From: JAHFOW01 sp964370795
Lineage (GTDB): Bacteria; Planctomycetota; Brocadiia; Brocadiales; Brocadiaceae
Direction of reading: 5' to 3'
NCBI GenBank assembly: GCA_964370795.1
Contig: CAYJME010000008.1
Coordinates: forward strand, 1-33,327
DNA: 33,327 nucleotides
This document shows positions 32,240 to 33,327 of this stretch, in pieces. The position numbers and the translations under genes were made by a program. The notes beneath the pieces were generated by a model that worked only from the letters and a program-made list of their open reading frames with translations, made no database searches and was not told the origin of the DNA. The first letter of the stretch is position 1; each line of letters opens with the position of its first letter.

Positions 32240-33235
32240 ATGGGATTTCCAGCACAGCGTTTACGCAGATTACGTAAAAATGAAAATCTGAGACGATTAA
32301 TACGAGAAACACATCTTTCGGTAGACGACCTCATTATGCCCCTCTTTGTTCGTCCGGGAAAGGGTATTAAACAGCCGATACCCTCCATGCCGGGAAACTA
32401 CCAGATGTCCATTGACAAACTGGTCGAAGAGGTAAAATTACTGGAAGGACTCGGCATACCGGGCGTTATCCTCTTTGGAATCCCTGAGAAAAAGGATGAA
32501 ATGGGGTCGGATGCATATTCAGACGAAGGCATCATACAAAAGACTATCATAGCAATCAAAAAAGAGTCAAAAAACATCCTGGTTATTACCGATGTCTGCA
32601 TGTGTGAATACACCAGCCATGGACATTGTGGCTTTATCCGAAAGGATGAAAAAACGAGTTCTTTTGACGTGGATAACGATATGACCCTGGAACTTCTGGT
32701 GAAAGAATCCGTTTCTCATGCACAGGCCGGCGCGGATATTATAGCGCCGAGCGATATGATGGATGGCCGTGTTGGAGCAATCCGTCAGGGACTTGACGAG
32801 AATGGATTTGAGCGCATTCCTATTATGGCATATTCAGCCAAATATGCTTCGGGTTTTTACGGTCCATTCCGCGAGGCGGCTGAATCCACACCGGGATTTG
32901 GAGACCGCTCATCATACCAGATGGATACTCATAATGCCGAGGAGGCGCTGCGCGAGGTCGCCCTGGATATTGAAGAAGGAGCTGATATCGTGATGGTAAA
33001 ACCGGCTCTGGCATATCTTGATATCATTCGCATAATAAGGGATAAATTCAATTATCCCGTTGCTGCATACAATGTAAGCGGTGAATTCTCCATTGTAAAG
33101 GCCGCTGCCGAAAAGGGCTGGATAGATGAAAAACGTGTAGCGCTGGAAATACTGACGTCCATTAAGCGCGCCGGCGCAGACATGATCCTGACATACTGGG
33201 CAAAGGATGCCGCCCAATGGCTGAAAAACAAATAA
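32240..33235 (+). CDS. hemB: Delta-aminolevulinic acid dehydratase (porphobilinogen synthase)
   Basis: Cytoplasmic enzyme joining two 5-aminolevulinate molecules to porphobilinogen, an early step in haem and corrin synthesis. The 331-residue product is full-length. The catalytic zinc Cys cluster is C120, C122 and C130 in DVCMCEYTSHGHC, so it is a zinc type. The two active-site lysines are K201 (YSAKYAS) and K254 (VMVKPA). APSDMMDGRV and SGEFSIVKAA are also diagnostic. TAAGGAAA lies before the ATG. With cobA-hemD earlier in the window it makes the tetrapyrrole pathway a theme here, although the two are unlinked. Confidence 0.96.
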   Translation: MGFPAQRLRRLRKNENLRRLIRETHLSVDDLIMPLFVRPGKGIKQPIPSMPGNYQMSIDKLVEEVKLLEGLGIPGVILFGIPEKKDEMGSDAYSDEGIIQKTIIAIKKESKNILVITDVCMCEYTSHGHCGFIRKDEKTSSFDVDNDMTLELLVKESVSHAQAGADIIAPSDMMDGRVGAIRQGLDENGFERIPIMAYSAKYASGFYGPFREAAESTPGFGDRSSYQMDTHNAEEALREVALDIEEGADIVMVKPALAYLDIIRIIRDKFNYPVAAYNVSGEFSIVKAAAEKGWIDEKRVALEILTSIKRAGADMILTYWAKDAAQWLKNK

Positions 33236-33327
33236 CAGACAACGATGCACCATAAGCAACAAACGCTCACACATCACACACATTAATCCTCCGCAGTCCC
33301 CCTTAATAAACGAGGGATATTCTGGGC

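Overview
This 33.3 kb window looks like a scaffolded (metagenome-style) contig: it has two N runs, of 50 bases at 3842-3891 and 10 bases at 10688-10697. It comes from a Gram-negative, moderately AT-rich environmental bacterium. Gene content (fused CobA/HemD, HemB, PhoB/PhoR, HflKC, pyruvate carboxylase, EttA, a REP-associated transposase, a glycine-rich RRM protein) and the many intergenic hairpin repeats would suit a planctomycete of the anammox (Brocadiales) type. That assignment is inference from family resemblance; no rRNA or diagnostic anammox gene is present.

Layout, left to right. 0.3-3.6 kb: a tripartite export operon (HlyD-type adaptor, ABC ATPase, ABC-2 permease). 3.7-5.3 kb (minus): a fused uroporphyrinogen-III methyltransferase/synthase broken only by an assembly gap. 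5.6-8.5 kb: a PhoB/PhoR two-component pair plus an unknown membrane protein. 8.6-11.45 kb (minus): a secreted protein and a FecR-domain protein with a Thr-rich tail, preceded by a strong promoter, a c-di-GMP-I (GEMM) riboswitch with a downstream terminator, and a possible 34-residue ORF. 11.6-16.3 kb: gcvH (minus), a BshB1-like deacetylase with an AIR-synthase-like protein, and an hflK-hflC pair.

16.3-19.5 kb is an accessory island. It holds hairpin repeats, an orphan addiction-module antitoxin, three attC-like sites on the minus strand with two gene cassettes (a small membrane protein and a candidate HEPN protein) but no integron integrase, a duplicated 3' end of the pyruvate carboxylase gene, and a hicBA-like pair lying between that duplicate and the intact gene. 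19.5-22.95 kb is the full-length pyruvate carboxylase, followed by a RAYT transposase (23.0-24.0 kb) and EttA (24.1-25.8 kb), all on the minus strand.

25.8-28.8 kb carries an RRM RNA-binding protein, an FKBP/SlyD-type isomerase and an RlmI-type rRNA methyltransferase. 28.8-29.65 kb is a small graveyard of mobile DNA: a long palindrome next to a decayed DUF4338-like gene, a structured hairpin repeat, and a 181-bp MITE-like element with 22-bp terminal inverted repeats. 29.7-32.1 kb (minus) is a mazG / PTS-IIA / CBS-domain membrane protein cluster, and 32.2-33.2 kb is hemB.

Functionally, two loci (cobA-hemD and hemB) serve tetrapyrrole synthesis. The FecR/secreted-protein locus appears to be switched by c-di-GMP at the RNA level, which links it to surface or matrix behaviour. 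The island at 16.3-19.5 kb is the main region of gene acquisition and rearrangement.
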